This document shows, piece after piece, positions 63,958 through 64,000 of a DNA stretch of 64,000 bases. Below the pieces are notes generated by a model, which saw nothing but the letters and a program-made list of their open reading frames with translations, was not told where the DNA came from and ran no database searches. The position numbers were made by a program, and so were the translations under genes. The DNA is from Cyanobacteria bacterium M_surface_10_m1_298. Its GTDB lineage: Bacteria; Cyanobacteriota; Cyanobacteriia; PCC-6307; Cyanobiaceae. Each line of letters starts with the position of its first letter. Position 1 is the first letter of the stretch. The stretch lies in the NCBI GenBank assembly GCA_016882485.1, contig VGPT01000001.1, positions 28,022-92,021 on the forward strand, in the 5' to 3' direction.

Positions 63958-64000
63958 TGGCCACCCTTCTAGCCGGCGACATCGGCGGCACCAAAACCCT
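63957..64000 (+). CDS. glk: Glucokinase (partial, C-terminus off window)
   Basis: The first 14 codons, beginning on the last base of the thrS stop (TGATG), read MATLLAGDIGGTKT. The LAGDIGGTKT phosphate-1 motif is the N-terminus of bacterial glucokinases (ROK-unrelated Glk family), which phosphorylate glucose with ATP. Only 44 bases are visible, so the rest of the gene and its integrity cannot be judged. Confidence 0.8.
   Translation, partial: MATLLAGDIGGTKT

Overview
The window is GC-rich, densely packed bacterial chromosome from a unicellular picocyanobacterium of the Synechococcus/Cyanobium type. The evidence is oxygenic photosynthesis and its assembly factors (psbA encoding D1, a PAM68-like protein), phylloquinone genes (menD, menB), plastoquinone-side genes (a solanesyl-type prenyl diphosphate synthase, a UbiD-family decarboxylase), and many small families typical of cyanobacteria (DUF1816, DUF3082, DUF3288, DUF760, DUF1350, DUF4336, DUF2605, a Nif11-like peptide). 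I cannot name a species. It reads as core genome: I saw no insertion sequence, integrase, prophage, CRISPR array or rRNA operon. One tRNA gene (tRNA-Pro, anticodon GGG) is present. No gene-free stretch reaches 300 bases; the longest is about 205 bases, between trpS and the muramidase gene.

Layout. 1-5160 (minus): a run of YraN, rsmA, ispE, DUF3082, a possible 31-aa membrane peptide, pdhB and secD (cut by the window edge), with a small zinc-ribbon protein upstream. 5297-8025 (plus): pentapeptide-repeat protein, a charged hypothetical protein and a LexA-box-headed umuDC pair. 8053-10551 (minus): a secreted protein and dnaG. 10565-13373: an EamA transporter, a lipoprotein on the minus strand, then ruvA, rpsO and PAM68. 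13348-23848 (minus): dnaE, gatA, DUF1816, an RlmB-type rRNA methyltransferase, Mini-RNase III, STAS, carA, trpD, DUF3288. 23944-27872 (plus): ABC exporter, msrA, small proteins, tRNA-Pro and its terminator. 27958-30366: DnaQ-like exonuclease, peroxiredoxin, DUF1350. 30376-37717: acs, a HAD phosphatase, and a cell-wall/isoprenoid cluster (nitrilase, amidase, murI, prenyl synthase), then comB. 37781-43797 (mainly plus): ubiD-like, Rrf2, Nif11-like (minus), aroA, MnmC-like, glmU. 43794-51481 (minus): coq4-like, murF, an envelope protein with an apparent CTG start, glgA, L,D-transpeptidase, menB, menD. 51534-57739: lepB, DUF760, DUF4336, ZIP transporter, a short SepF-like protein, a 37-aa membrane peptide, psbA with a striking upstream array, and a DUF697 membrane protein. 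57842-64000 (plus): CDF metal exporter, two hypotheticals, trpS, a secreted muramidase, DUF2605 (minus), thrS and the first codons of a glucokinase.

Functional threads. Quinone biosynthesis is spread over the window (prenyl synthase, UbiD, Coq4-like, MenD, MenB). Peptidoglycan biosynthesis and turnover is another thread (murI, murF, glmU, amidase, L,D-transpeptidase, muramidase), as are replication, repair and SOS (dnaE, dnaG, ruvA, umuDC, DnaQ-like) and translation (rpsO, gatA, trpS, thrS, rsmA, RlmB-type, Mini-RNase III).

Most notable signals: three identical TTCATGAA palindromes at an exact 11-bp period upstream of psbA; a recurring TGCCTAGGNT promoter motif at a nearly fixed distance before start codons, which helps choose several non-ATG starts; a CTG start inferred from a CTGA overlap with the glgA stop; an in-frame amber codon ahead of the TTG start of dnaE; mutually exclusive hairpins after trpS; and a Coq4 homologue with a complete HDxxHx11E motif in an organism expected to make plastoquinone.
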